A stretch of DNA of 26,103 nt from an uncultured Collinsella sp. (GCA_934630385.1 CAKTWE010000023.1:1-26103); one strand, 5' to 3'. Shown: positions 14,846-22,684, numbered from the stretch's first letter. Notes: a model not told the origin generated them from the letters alone. Made by a program: numbers and translations.

Positions 14846-15274
14846 ATGAGGGTTGTAATCGCTTCCGATGCCGACGGTATGTCGATGAAGGAGTCCATCA
14901 AGGAGATGCTCATCGCCGACGGTCACGAGGTCGTCGACTATTCCGAGACCCCTACCGCGGACTTTGTCGATTCCGCGACCGCCGTTGCCAAGGACCTGCT
15001 GGAGCACAAGGATTCCCAGGGCTTCGCATTCGATAAGTACGGCGTCGGCTCCTATATGGCCGCCGTCAAGATCAAGGGCATGGTCGTCGCCAACATTTCC
15101 GACGAGCGTTCCGCCTACATGACCCGCGAGCACAACGGCTCGCGCATGGTCACCATGGGCCCGGGCGTTGTGGGCACCGAGGTCGCCAAGAAGATCGCCC
15201 GCGAGTTCCTGCGCGCCCAGTACGCCGGCGGCCGTCACCAGATCCGTGTCGACATGCTCAACAAGATGGCCTAA
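14846..15274 (+). CDS. lacA: Galactose-6-phosphate isomerase subunit LacA
   Basis: This 142-residue subunit, with LacB, converts galactose-6-phosphate to tagatose-6-phosphate in the cytoplasm. It belongs to the RpiB/LacAB fold. The start MRVVIASDADG, the central FVDSATAVAKDLL, VKIKGMVVANISDERSAYMTREHNGSRM region and the C-terminal GGRHQIRVDMLNKM closely follow staphylococcal LacA. As in other LacA proteins, the catalytic cysteine of RpiB/LacB is missing here (FAFDKYGVGS), consistent with a shared active site. AAGGAGGATGTC gives a strong start at 14846. It is the first gene of the lacAB unit, 63 bp before lacB, and was probably co-transcribed with lacX and lacC at least in part. Confidence 0.95.
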   Translation: MRVVIASDADGMSMKESIKEMLIADGHEVVDYSETPTADFVDSATAVAKDLLEHKDSQGFAFDKYGVGSYMAAVKIKGMVVANISDERSAYMTREHNGSRMVTMGPGVVGTEVAKKIAREFLRAQYAGGRHQIRVDMLNKMA

Positions 15275-15337
15275 CGAGAGCCACCGAGAACTCGAACTTC
15301 TACCTCAACTTGTGAATTCAGACGAAAGGACGTTCTG

Positions 15338-15862
15338 ATGAAGAAGACCATCGCAATCGGTTGCGACCATATCGTTACGGACGAGAAGATCTATCTGGCC
15401 GACCGCCTGGAGCAGGCTGGCTACAAGGTGCTCGACTGCGGCACCTACAGCCACACCCGTACGCACTATCCCATCTACGGCAAGGCCGTGGGCGAGGCCG
15501 TTGCCAGCGGCAAGGCCGACTTTGGAGTGGCCCTGTGCGGCACCGGCATCGGCATCACCAACGCCGTCAACAAGGTTCCCGGCGCCCGCTGCGCCCTGGT
15601 TCGCGACATGACCTCTGCCCTGTATGCCCGTCGCGAGCTCAACGCCAACATCGTGGGCTTTGGCGGCAAGATCACCGGCGAGTTCCTGATGGCCGATATC
15701 ATGCTTGCCTTCCTGGAGGAGCCCTACGAGAAGACTCCCGAGCACGACGCCCTGATCGCCAAGATCGACGCCTGCAATAAGGCCGACGCCGAGGCTCAGG
15801 CTGACCCGCACTTCTTTGACGAGTTCCTCGAGAAGTGGGACCGTGGCGAATACCACGACTAG
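15338..15862 (+). CDS. lacB: Galactose-6-phosphate isomerase subunit LacB
   Basis: This 174-residue partner of LacA carries the catalytic elements of the RpiB/LacB family: Asp10-His11 in IGCDH, Cys67 in [18 protein letters not shown], and the phosphate-contact region [23 protein letters not shown]. The C-terminal extension ending in [16 protein letters not shown] is the usual LacB tail. An AAAGGACGTTCTG ribosome binding site precedes the ATG. The stop codon is followed after four bases by the conserved hairpin that heads the structured element at 15867. Confidence 0.96.
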   Translation: MKKTIAIGCDHIVTDEKIYLADRLEQAGYKVLDCGTYSHTRTHYPIYGKAVGEAVASGKADFGVALCGTGIGITNAVNKVPGARCALVRDMTSALYARRELNANIVGFGGKITGEFLMADIMLAFLEEPYEKTPEHDALIAKIDACNKADAEAQADPHFFDEFLEKWDRGEYHD

Positions 15863-15866
15863 TGGG

Positions 15867-16006
15867 GTTACGCGGTTTTGCCAAACCGCGTAACGGGTCG
15901 ACGCTGCGCGGCGTTCAGGCACCCCATCTCGCCGCTCAAACCGTTGTTCGCGTACATAAAGTACGCGTCGCTCCTCTTTCGCGGCGACCTGGGGCACCTG
16001 AGCGTC
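15867..16006 (+). repeat. Structured element copy 1 (hairpin head plus nested palindrome)
   Basis: The head GTTACGCGGTTT-TGCC-AAACCGCGTAAC (15867-15894) has a perfect 12-bp stem. After TCGACGCTGC comes a long imperfect palindrome (arms 15910-15935 and 15981-16006, about 20 of 26 pairing) with a perfect CGCGTAC/GTACGCG hairpin at its centre (15949-15967). The first 42 bases differ by one base from copy 2 after lacC. Confidence 0.75.
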
Positions 16007-16153
16007 GCTCGCTGACGTTGGGGGTACCTGCAGGGTTACCGCTGTTGTTGCGTAGCGTTCTGGTATGGCAAGCTGCTCCGATAACACGTTTGCTTGCTTG
16101 GCTTGAGTGCTTCGTTTTGGCGGTACCCGGCATTCTGCAGCTTTTCAATTGAC

Positions 16154-16189
16154 GGCTCGCGTTTCTGTGAGGGGGCGCGAGCCGGTTTT
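16154..16189 (+). terminator. Possible attenuator/terminator upstream of lacX
   Basis: GGCTCGCG (16154-16161) pairs perfectly with CGCGAGCC (16176-16183), followed by GGTTTTC. The short T run suggests partial termination between lacAB and lacX-lacC. Confidence 0.55.
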
Positions 16190-16239
16190 CTATCAGCCCC
16201 ACTGACTCGGCGGGCTGGCGTACGAAAGGGAAGGCTCCT

Positions 16240-17121
16240 ATGGAGTTTGTTCTTGATAACGGTTCTGTTCGTGTGGCACTGAGCACGGCTGGCGGATCGT
16301 TCACTTCGATTAAAGCCAACGGTCGCGAGTACCTGTGGCAGGGCGATCCTTCGGTCTGGTCGGGCCAGGCGCCCATTTGCTTTCCGATTTGCGGCGGCCT
16401 TCGTAACGGCCGCGCGATGACCATGGGCGGCCGCGAGGTCAAGCTTGCCCGCCACGGCTTTGCCCGCAAGCAGGAGTGGAAGCTCGAGGAGCAGGGCGAC
16501 AACATGGTTGCGCTGAGCCTAAGCTCTGCCGACCATGCCGAACTGCTCGAGCAGTATCCGTATCCGTTTAAGATCGTCGCGCGCTACACGATCGATGCGG
16601 CTAAGGTGGCCGTGTCGTACGAGGTGACCAATGAGGGCACCGAGGATATGCCATTCTTTGTGGGTGGCCACCCCGGCTTTAAGTGCCCGCTCGACGAGGG
16701 CGAGTCCTATGACGACTATGAACTTCGTTTTGATCAGCGTGAGGCCGACGAGCTCTGTACTGCCGTTCCCTCGACGGGCCTGATTGATGTTGAGCATCGC
16801 AGCAAAAACCCGATGATTGGCCACGACCTGCCGCTGACCCACGAACTCTTCGACTTCGCGGAGACCATCTTTGACGTGCTCGACAGCCGCGTGGTTACGC
16901 TGACCAAGAAAACCGGGGACAAGGGCGTGCGCCTGACGTTCCCCGATATGCCATACCTGATTGTGTGGAGCAAGCCCGAGGGCGACTTTGTGGCCGTGGA
17001 ACCGTGGGGCGGCCTGTCCACCTGCTCCGACGAGGATGATATCCTCGAGCACAAGCGTGGCTGCCTGGTTGCCAAGCCGGGGGAGACCGTCACCCGCGGT
17101 TTTGAGATCGAGATCCTTTAA
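16240..17121 (+). CDS. lacX: Aldose 1-epimerase family protein, LacX type
   Basis: This 293-residue protein of the galactose-mutarotase superfamily has the shorter LacX architecture. Landmarks are FPICGGL (48-54), HGFAR with His72, FFVGGHPGFKCPL with His144, and VAVEPWGG with Glu254 as the likely catalytic base. LacX proteins accompany lac operons in lactococci; their exact substrate, possibly a phospho-sugar, is to my knowledge not settled. The ATG at 16240 has AAGGGAAGGCTCCT upstream. It is 53 bp before lacC in the same direction with no terminator between, so the two form an operon. It is clearly different from the canonical GalM at 149-1201. Confidence 0.9.
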   Translation: MEFVLDNGSVRVALSTAGGSFTSIKANGREYLWQGDPSVWSGQAPICFPICGGLRNGRAMTMGGREVKLARHGFARKQEWKLEEQGDNMVALSLSSADHAELLEQYPYPFKIVARYTIDAAKVAVSYEVTNEGTEDMPFFVGGHPGFKCPLDEGESYDDYELRFDQREADELCTAVPSTGLIDVEHRSKNPMIGHDLPLTHELFDFAETIFDVLDSRVVTLTKKTGDKGVRLTFPDMPYLIVWSKPEGDFVAVEPWGGLSTCSDEDDILEHKRGCLVAKPGETVTRGFEIEIL

Positions 17122-17174
17122 CGAGCTATCGTATGTTTGGGGTGGGCCATGCCGCCCCGGAACAGGAGTTCAAT

Positions 17175-18110
17175 ATGATTCTGACCGTTACCATGAACCC
17201 GTCGATCGATACGCGCTATCAGCTCGACAAGCTGATCATCGACGACGTGAACCGCGTGACGCCCGAAAAGACCGCTGGCGGCAAGGGCCTCAACGTGAGC
17301 CGCGTGTTGCTGCAGCTGGGTGACGACGTGCTCGCGACCGGCCTGCTTGGCGGTCACATGGGTGCCTATATGGCCGAGCTCATGGATGCCGATGGCGTCA
17401 AGAATGACTTTGTGCCCATTGCCGGTGAGACGCGCATTTGCCTGAATATTCTGCACGAGGGTAATCAGACCGAGCTGCTGGAGAGCGGTCCGCAGATTGC
17501 GCCTGCTGAGCTCGAGGCCTTTACGGCCAAGTTCGCCGAGCTTGCAGCGAAGGCGGACGTCGTGACGCTTTCGGGTTCGCTGCCGCGCGGCGTCGATGCC
17601 GGCTACTATGCCGAGCTCGTCAAGATTGCCGAGGAGGCGGGCGCCAAGGTGCTGCTCGACACTTCGGGTGCATCGCTGGAGGCCGCGCTGGAGTCCGACG
17701 CTAAGCCTGAGCTCGTAAAGCCCAACCTGACCGAGATTAACGGCCTGCTGGGTACGTCCTTTACGACCGATGATGTCGATGCCCTGCGCGAGGCGCTTGC
17801 CTCCGATGGCCGCTTTGCCGGTATTCCCTGGGTTGTCGTTTCGATGGGTGCTGCCGGTTCGGTGGGCTTCCATGAGGGCCGCGCGTTCCGCGCCAAGACG
17901 CCCGCGATTGCGGCTGTGAACGCGACGGGTTCCGGTGACTCGACCATCGCCGGCTTTGCGCATGCCATTGCTGCTGGTGCCGACGACGTCACGGTGCTCA
18001 AGACCGCCAATACCTGCGGCAAGCTCAACGCCATGGATCCCAAGACCGGCCACCTGGTCATGGACCGCTGGGACGAGATCTACAACAGCGTTGAGGTAAC
18101 TGAGCTCTAA
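17175..18110 (+). CDS. lacC: Tagatose-6-phosphate kinase LacC
   Basis: This 311-residue cytoplasmic PfkB-family sugar kinase phosphorylates tagatose-6-phosphate to tagatose-1,6-bisphosphate. The start MILTVTMNPSIDTRYQL, the substrate-site motif TAGGKGLNVSRVL (33-45), GETR, SGSLPRG and KPN match LacC/1-phosphofructokinase. The ATP/anion-hole motif NATGSGDSTIAG (249-260) contains the catalytic Asp255. Adjacent LacAB makes LacC more likely than FruK. The ATG at 17175 follows CAGGAGTTCAAT; 14 upstream codons in frame are not conserved. The stop codon runs almost directly into the second hairpin-headed element. Confidence 0.93.
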   Translation: MILTVTMNPSIDTRYQLDKLIIDDVNRVTPEKTAGGKGLNVSRVLLQLGDDVLATGLLGGHMGAYMAELMDADGVKNDFVPIAGETRICLNILHEGNQTELLESGPQIAPAELEAFTAKFAELAAKADVVTLSGSLPRGVDAGYYAELVKIAEEAGAKVLLDTSGASLEAALESDAKPELVKPNLTEINGLLGTSFTTDDVDALREALASDGRFAGIPWVVVSMGAAGSVGFHEGRAFRAKTPAIAAVNATGSGDSTIAGFAHAIAAGADDVTVLKTANTCGKLNAMDPKTGHLVMDRWDEIYNSVEVTEL

Positions 18111-18111
18111 G

Positions 18112-18251
18112 GTTACGCGGTTTTGCCAAACCGCGTAACGGCTCGACGCTGCAAACCCGCCAGAGCGGCAATCTGCCTTTCAACTTCGGCGGCATGACCA
18201 GAAGGTCAATGCCGCCTCGTTTCAAGGCACCTTGCTCGCTCTGGCGGGTTT
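18112..18251 (+). repeat. Structured element copy 2; also likely lacC terminator
   Basis: The same head hairpin as copy 1 (18112-18139) and the same TCGACGCTGC follow the lacC stop by one base. The following palindrome differs in sequence: perfect 15-bp arms (18153-18167 and 18237-18251) enclose GCAA/TTGC, GCCTT/AAGGC and a perfect GGCGGCAT/ATGCCGCC stem. The right arm ends in GGGTTTTC, so the whole can act as a terminator. Confidence 0.75.
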
Positions 18252-18279
18252 TCGCTGTCGTTGCCAAAACATCGACGTA

Positions 18280-18331
18280 GTCATTGGGGACGCTCTTTAA
18301 TGACTGGTCGTTTAAGAACGTCCCCAATGAC
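18280..18331. repeat. REP-like palindrome with CATTGGGGACG arms
   Basis: GTCATTGGGGACG (18280-18292) and CGTCCCCAATGAC (18319-18331) are perfect 13-bp arms, and the inner part is also largely self-complementary. It is related to the repeats at 13382-13429. Confidence 0.75.
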
Positions 18332-18338
18332 TGCACTC

Positions 18339-18378
18339 AAAAAACGGCGCCCGTCGGCGATGTTGCCGGCGGGCGCCG
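18339..18378 (-). terminator. Terminator of galK-galT
   Basis: A 14-bp stem (18345-18358 with 18365-18378, one wobble) and 6-nt loop are followed on the minus strand by TTTTTT (complement of 18339-18344, apart from the base at the junction). The core is the same as in the galM terminator at 86-120. Confidence 0.9.
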
Positions 18379-18426
18379 TTGTCTTGAAGACGAAATAGTC
18401 CGTTTTTCTCCGTCCCCAAGGGATCA

Positions 18427-20055
18427 TTACAGTGAGTCGATAAAGCGCTGTTGGGCGGCGCGTCCTGCCTCGTCCCATTTAAAGACGCCGGCGTTGTCGA
18501 GTACGTGGCCAAACACCACGCCGACCTCCTCGTGCAGGATATCGATGGCGTTGTCGGCCGTAAGCTCGTCGGCGCGGCGGGCAAAAACGTCCTCGGCCCA
18601 TGCAGCGTGGCTGCGGCAAAGATCATCGCCCTCGAGCGCACCGGCGAGATCGTAGCTGGCATCGGCCTTGGCCGCCAGCAGGTGCTCGCGGACAGCGCCG
18701 AGTTCGGGAACCAAGCGCGGCGGCAAAATCGCCAGGCCCATGACCTCGATCAGGCCGATGTTCTCCTTCTTAATGTGGTGATACTCGGCATGCGGGTGGA
18801 ACACGCCCAGCGGATGCTCGTTGGTCGTGATGTTGCAGCGAAGCGCCAGGTAGGCCTCGTAGATCTCGCCGCCGGCGTTGCCGCGGGAGTCGACGCGGCG
18901 GATGACGGGCGTCACGGTGTTGTGCGCCACGCCGTCGGCTGTGTGCGCGATGACGCCAACAGACTCATCGGTCCACTCGCGCCAGGCGAGGATAATCTTT
19001 TCGGCAGCGCCGAGCAGCTGAGCGCGGTCATGCGAGCGCAGGCGCAGCACCGAGAGCGGCCACTGCAGCACGCTACCGCTGACCTGGTCAAAACCGGGCA
19101 CGCTAAACTGCGAGACCTCGGCGGCGTGCATCATGGGGAACTCGTGTGCGCCGCCCTGGAAGTGGTCGTGCGACAAGATCGAGCCGCCCACGATGGGCAG
19201 GTCGGCGTTGGAGCCGATGAAGTAATGCGGGAACAGGTCCACAAAGTCGAGCAGGCAGGTCAGGCCCTTGCGGTCGACGTGCATCGGACGATGCTCGGAG
19301 CTCATGGCAATGCAGTGCTCGTTAAAGTACGCGTACGGGCTGTACTGGAAGCCCCAGCGCTCGCCGTCGAGCTGGATGGGGATAACGCGCAGATTCTGGC
19401 GGGCGGGGTGAGCTCCGCCGTCGGCTGCGGCGGAGCGTCCGGGATAGCCCTCGTTTTCGATGCAGAGCTGGCAGGCGGGATACTTCTCGTCCGTGTTCTT
19501 AGCTGCACCTGCCGCGGCGATATCGCGCGGGTCCTTCTCGGGCTTGGACAGGTTGATGGTGATCTCAAGATCGCCCCAGTTGGTGGGGGTGCTCCATTTG
19601 ATGTTGCGCGCGATGGCGGCACGGCGCACGTAGCCGGCGTCGCAGCACAGGCCGTAGAACCAGTCGGTCGCGGCACGGGGCTCGTTGACGCCCATACGCC
19701 CATTGAATTCCTCGTTTACAACCGAAGGCCTCGGCATGAGCGCGCCCATGATGCGCATGGCGATGCGATCGCGGCCCGACGCCGTGTCCTCGGCAGCACC
19801 GTTGGCAACGGCAGTCTCGGCAAGCGCGGCAAGCGTGCCTTCAAGGTCAAAGTCGGGCAGGGTATCGGGGTGCAAGAGCGAGAGTTTCTCAACCTGGAGT
19901 GCCCAGGCCATGTCGAGTGCCGGGCCCGTAGCGCCGATGCACTCGAGAACGGTGTTGTATGCCCAGATGCGATCGTCCTGGCCGATCATCGATCGGTGGA
20001 TGGCATATTCGATGAGGCCCTGCGCGGCCTCGCGCACATCAGTCATTACAGCCAT
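18427..20055 (-). CDS. galT: UDP-glucose--hexose-1-phosphate uridylyltransferase, type 2
   Basis: This 542-residue Leloir enzyme exchanges galactose-1-phosphate with UDP-glucose. It is of the longer Firmicute-type class (GalT type 2), not the E. coli type. It shows MPRPSVVNEEF (107-117), PTNWGDLEITINLSKPEKDP, the CQLCIENEGYPGR segment with Cys195/Cys198, and the HxH active site SILSHDHFQGG (His296, His298). GVFHPHAEYHHIKKENIGLIEVMGLAILPPRL forms the C-terminal block. The start overlaps the galK stop: ATG at 20055 has an AAGGGGG stretch ten bases before it, while a second ATG at 20046 forms a TAATG stop-start overlap. Either way translation is coupled to galK. The operon ends at the terminator at 18339-18378. 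Confidence 0.94.
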   Translation of the reverse strand: MAVMTDVREAAQGLIEYAIHRSMIGQDDRIWAYNTVLECIGATGPALDMAWALQVEKLSLLHPDTLPDFDLEGTLAALAETAVANGAAEDTASGRDRIAMRIMGALMPRPSVVNEEFNGRMGVNEPRAATDWFYGLCCDAGYVRRAAIARNIKWSTPTNWGDLEITINLSKPEKDPRDIAAAGAAKNTDEKYPACQLCIENEGYPGRSAAADGGAHPARQNLRVIPIQLDGERWGFQYSPYAYFNEHCIAMSSEHRPMHVDRKGLTCLLDFVDLFPHYFIGSNADLPIVGGSILSHDHFQGGAHEFPMMHAAEVSQFSVPGFDQVSGSVLQWPLSVLRLRSHDRAQLLGAAEKIILAWREWTDESVGVIAHTADGVAHNTVTPVIRRVDSRGNAGGEIYEAYLALRCNITTNEHPLGVFHPHAEYHHIKKENIGLIEVMGLAILPPRLVPELGAVREHLLAAKADASYDLAGALEGDDLCRSHAAWAEDVFARRADELTADNAIDILHEEVGVVFGHVLDNAGVFKWDEAGRAAQQRFIDSL

Positions 20056-21251
20056 GCCGCGTAAGCCCCCTTGTCAGAAATCGCGTAGTGGCGGGCAGAG
20101 CCCTCGCCAAGCCAGCCGTTCATCTTGGCAATGAAGGTGTCGACCAGCTCGAGCGGCACGAAGGCCTGGATGGTACCGCCAAAGCCGCCGCCGTGGATAC
20201 GAACGGCGCCACGGCCGTCGAGCACATGCTCGGCAAGAGCAAGCGCGTACATGGAAGGCTGCTCGGAACCCAGTTTGGCAACAACATTCTGCAGGTACAT
20301 GGCGGAGCTGGCGCCGGACTCACGCGTCAGGACCAGGAACTGGTCAATATCGCCGGCGTTCAGGGCCGCCCAGCGCTTATCGACCAGGCCGTTCTCGTAC
20401 CAGTAATGAACGGCGCGCAGGCAGGCGCGGTCGCCCAGCTTGGCGCGCAGCTCGGGGAGCTTGGCGTCAAAGTCCGCCACGTTTACCTCGCACAGGCGTG
20501 CCTTGCCAAACTCGGCGGCGACGTCCTGCATCTCGCGCGGAACAGCGGCGTAGTCGTCGGTGGCTGCCACATGGTCGGCGCCGACCTTGACGAGCACGAG
20601 CGCGTAGCCGTGATCCTCAAAGTTGAGCTCGAGTTTCTGGGTCTTAGGCTGAGCCTGGTCCTCAAAGTCCATGTAGGCGAGGCCGCCCAGGCACACGGCA
20701 GCTTGGTCCATCAGACCGCAGGGCTTGCCGTAGTAGTTGTTCTCGGTGCGCTGGCTCATCTGGGCGAGTGCGACGGGTTCAATGGCGGGCGCGCCCCAGA
20801 GCGTCTCCATGGCACGGCCGTACGCGGCCTCGACGGCAGCAGAGCTGGAAAGGCCACCGCCCGAGGGGGCGGAGCAGGTGAAGGCGAAGTCGAAGCCCTT
20901 GGGCTCAACACCAAGCGCTGCGACCTCATGGGCCATACCGCGCACGAGGCTTGCGGACGTGCCCTTCTCGGACTCCTGAATGTCTACCGTGTCTAGCGTG
21001 ATCTCAAACGTAGGATAGCCCTCGTCGGCGACGCGAATCTTGTTGGAATCGGTTGCCACGGCGATGCCGTCAACGGCGACATCGAGCGAGCCGGCGATAA
21101 CGTGGCCACCCTCGTGGTCGGTGTGATTGCCGCTGATCTCGGAGCGGCCGGGCGCGTGCACGTAGAGCACCTTGCGGTCGCCGATGGGGCCAAACTCCTC
21201 CTCAAACAGCTTGGTGAGCGTGGCGAGTGTCTTTTCGTCGGGGGCGGTCAT
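20046..21251 (-). CDS. galK: Galactokinase
   Basis: This 401-residue cytoplasmic GHMP-family kinase makes galactose-1-phosphate from galactose and ATP. The galactokinase signature PGRSEISGNHTDHEGGH (34-50) binds the sugar, SGGGLSSSAA (130-139) is the ATP phosphate loop, GLMDQ contains the likely catalytic Asp182, and IHGGGFGGTIQAF (352-364) is the third GHMP motif. The signature has Ser-Glu-Ile-Ser-Gly-Asn in place of the commoner Asn-Leu-Ile-Gly-Glu, as in some distant galactokinases. The ATG at 21251 has AAAGGACTCCC before it; the 24 upstream in-frame codons run through the operator region and are not coding. It is the first gene of galK-galT and is divergent from lacI3. Confidence 0.93.
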   Translation of the reverse strand: MTAPDEKTLATLTKLFEEEFGPIGDRKVLYVHAPGRSEISGNHTDHEGGHVIAGSLDVAVDGIAVATDSNKIRVADEGYPTFEITLDTVDIQESEKGTSASLVRGMAHEVAALGVEPKGFDFAFTCSAPSGGGLSSSAAVEAAYGRAMETLWGAPAIEPVALAQMSQRTENNYYGKPCGLMDQAAVCLGGLAYMDFEDQAQPKTQKLELNFEDHGYALVLVKVGADHVAATDDYAAVPREMQDVAAEFGKARLCEVNVADFDAKLPELRAKLGDRACLRAVHYWYENGLVDKRWAALNAGDIDQFLVLTRESGASSAMYLQNVVAKLGSEQPSMYALALAEHVLDGRGAVRIHGGGFGGTIQAFVPLELVDTFIAKMNGWLGEGSARHYAISDKGAYAAWL

Positions 21252-21295
21252 GGGAGTCCTTTCCTTGGCGCGCACGGGTGAGTTTTGCGTCGTTA

Positions 21296-21309
21296 TGAGT
21301 ACGTTAACA
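21296..21309. promoter_or_regulatory. LacI-type operator O3a
   Basis: TGAGTACGTTAACA fits TGnnnACGTnnnCA and lies 45 bp upstream of the galK start, well placed to repress galK. Confidence 0.68.
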
Positions 21310-21359
21310 ACTTGAAGCGGCATGAATCACGTGTTCACGATGCCGCACGTTACGGGCTA

Positions 21360-21373
21360 TGTTAACGTACTCA
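21360..21373. promoter_or_regulatory. LacI-type operator O3b
   Basis: TGTTAACGTACTCA is the exact inverse of O3a, with centres 64 bp (about six helical turns) apart. Confidence 0.68.
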
Positions 21374-21406
21374 TAACACATCGCTTGTCACTTTTTGAGA
21401 ATCTGG

Positions 21407-21435
21407 TAATCGGTAGAAATACAGCCGTGAACGGT
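21407..21435. promoter_or_regulatory. Paired direct-repeat box R5 (galK/lacI3)
   Basis: TAATCGGT (21407-21414) and TGAACGGT (21428-21435) start exactly 21 bp apart. The second overlaps the presumed -35 of lacI3. Confidence 0.55.
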
Positions 21436-21456
21436 ACTGCCGTATGGACTTATAAA
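21427..21456 (+). promoter_or_regulatory. Possible lacI3 promoter
   Basis: TATAAA (21451-21456) is a good -10. At 18 bp upstream is GTGAAC (21427-21432), a weak -35 that lies in the R5 box, which would fit a regulated promoter. Confidence 0.4.
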
Positions 21457-21482
21457 GCAGAAAAGATGCAGATAGAAAAAGT

Positions 21483-21496
21483 AGAGTACGTTAACA
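21483..21496. promoter_or_regulatory. LacI-type operator O3c
   Basis: AGAGTACGTTAACA equals O3a except for its first base. It lies downstream of the lacI3 promoter candidate, 123 bp from O3b, suggesting autoregulation and looping. Confidence 0.6.
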
Positions 21497-21589
21497 TGCG
21501 TCCGACGATAGCAGGCCTCGGCGCGGGGTGTATTTCTGCCCGGGCCGGCATGCACGCTATTCAGATCTCGCAAGGGTGAAGGTGATCCT

Positions 21590-22621
21590 GTGGCAAGGCG
21601 CCCGTCCAACGATACAGGTACGCGTCCGGTCTCCATGGCCGACGTCGCTCGCGCTGCTGGCGTTTCGCAGCAGACGGTTTCGCGCGTTGCCAACGGCTTG
21701 CCTAACGTCAACGAGCAGACGCGCCAGCGCGTGCAGGCCGCGATGCAAGAGCTTGGCTTTCGTCCGAGCTATGCCGGTCGCTCGCTGCGCGACGGTCGTT
21801 ACCATTCGGTTGGCCTATGCGTCAACGATGTTACCAAGTTTGGCAACCTCTCAATGATCGACGGCATCGCCAGCGCTGCTCGCGAGCATCATTGCGCCAT
21901 CACGCTGGTCGAGATGTCCAAGACCGAGGAGTTTTCGCTTGCCGAGGCCACGCGTCGTATGGCCGCGCTGCCCGTGGACGGTATCATCATCGGCATGAGT
22001 CGCATGGCGCCCGATTTTGAGACGTTTGATCCACTGCCGGGCATTGGCACGGTCGTCGTTACCATGTACGCGCATCCGCGCGTGACCACAGTTGACTCTG
22101 ATCATTACGGCTGCTCGCTATTGCTTATGGATCACCTGTTTGAGCTGGGACACGATCAGATTCGCTATATTGGCGGCCCGTCGTTCTCGGTCGATGATCA
22201 GTTTCGTCGCGCCGGTTGGCAGGATGCGCTCGAGCGTAGGCACATTAAGCCGCAGGCGCCGCTCGAGGGCGATTGGTCTGCCAACAGCGGTTACGAGGCC
22301 GGCAGATATCTGGCCGAGCACGACCGCACCATGACGGCGATTTACGCGGCAAACGACCAGATGGCAAACGGCGCCATTGCCGCGCTGCGTGATAGCGGTC
22401 TGCGCGTGCCCGAGGACGTGAGCGTGGTGGGCGTCGATGACTCGCTCGACGACTTTGTCGCACATAACGAGCTCACGACCGTTCGATTCGACTTGCATCA
22501 GCGTGGGCGCGAGGTGTTCGAGCATGCGGTTCCCGAGGCGGGTACGGCGGGCAAAACCGTTGCCATTCGTATTCCCGGCCAGCTCATCATTCGACATAGC
22601 ACGGCGATACCGCGCTCATAG
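21590..22621 (+). CDS. LacI-family transcriptional regulator (LacI3), likely Gal repressor
   Basis: This 343-residue LacI/GalR protein has its HTH at residues 14-35 (VSMADVARAAGVSQQTVSRVAN) and hinge at RPSYAGRSLRDGR. The core has LPVDGIIIGMSRMAPDFETFDPLPG, HPRVTTVDSDHYG, GHDQIRYIGG, IYAANDQMANGA and VPEDVSVVGVDDSLDD. It is closest in style to LacI2. The start is GTG at 21590, with AAGGTGATCCT before it; the same GTG-GCA start occurs in lacI1. It is divergent from galK-galT with three matching operators between, so repression of galKT and itself is the simplest reading. It could also act on the lac modules, whose operators share a half-site. Confidence 0.92.
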   Translation: MARRPSNDTGTRPVSMADVARAAGVSQQTVSRVANGLPNVNEQTRQRVQAAMQELGFRPSYAGRSLRDGRYHSVGLCVNDVTKFGNLSMIDGIASAAREHHCAITLVEMSKTEEFSLAEATRRMAALPVDGIIIGMSRMAPDFETFDPLPGIGTVVVTMYAHPRVTTVDSDHYGCSLLLMDHLFELGHDQIRYIGGPSFSVDDQFRRAGWQDALERRHIKPQAPLEGDWSANSGYEAGRYLAEHDRTMTAIYAANDQMANGAIAALRDSGLRVPEDVSVVGVDDSLDDFVAHNELTTVRFDLHQRGREVFEHAVPEAGTAGKTVAIRIPGQLIIRHSTAIPRS

Positions 22622-22684
22622 TTTGTGCTGGTAAACGGCGATTTATCGCATTTCAATAACAATCGGTAAGGATGCCGGCAGATA

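Larger units (their letters stand above)
15863..16239. other. 377-bp structured gap between lacB and lacX
   Basis: No gene is seen. In order it holds the hairpin-headed structured element (15867-16006), a GT-rich stretch without clear features (16007-16150), a terminator-like hairpin (16154-16189), and a GGGCTG-type stem close to the lacX ribosome binding site (16195-16218). The gap probably separates or tunes expression of lacAB and lacX-lacC. Confidence 0.6.
18111..18426. other. 316-bp structured gap between lacC and galT (convergent)
   Basis: No gene is seen. The gap contains structured element copy 2 (18112-18251), a REP-like palindrome (18280-18331) and the galT terminator (18339-18378). 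The remainder, 18379-18426, shows nothing further. Confidence 0.6.
21292..21377. repeat. Perfect 17-bp inverted repeat with nested hairpin
   Basis: GTTATGAGTACGTTAAC (21292-21308) and its exact reverse complement (21361-21377) flank 52 bp. Inside, GCGGCAT (21317-21323) pairs with ATGCCGC (21340-21346) around a CACGTG (21328-21333). The arms contain the operators O3a and O3b. Confidence 0.88.
21252..21589. other. 338-bp divergent control region galK / lacI3
   Basis: No gene is seen. It contains the long inverted repeat 21292-21377 with two LacI-type operators, the paired box R5 (21407-21435), a lacI3 promoter candidate (TATAAA at 21451-21456), and a third operator at 21483-21496. The galK promoter could not be fixed with confidence. 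Confidence 0.65.

Noticed and set aside
15863..16239. Possible riboswitch or tRNA in the lacB-lacX gap
   Set aside because: The structures are simple nested palindromes without a conserved aptamer core, and no tRNA cloverleaf could be drawn.
18453..18480. Frameshift or truncation in galT or other main genes
   Set aside because: All main genes have normal family lengths and intact catalytic motifs; no pseudogene was found.
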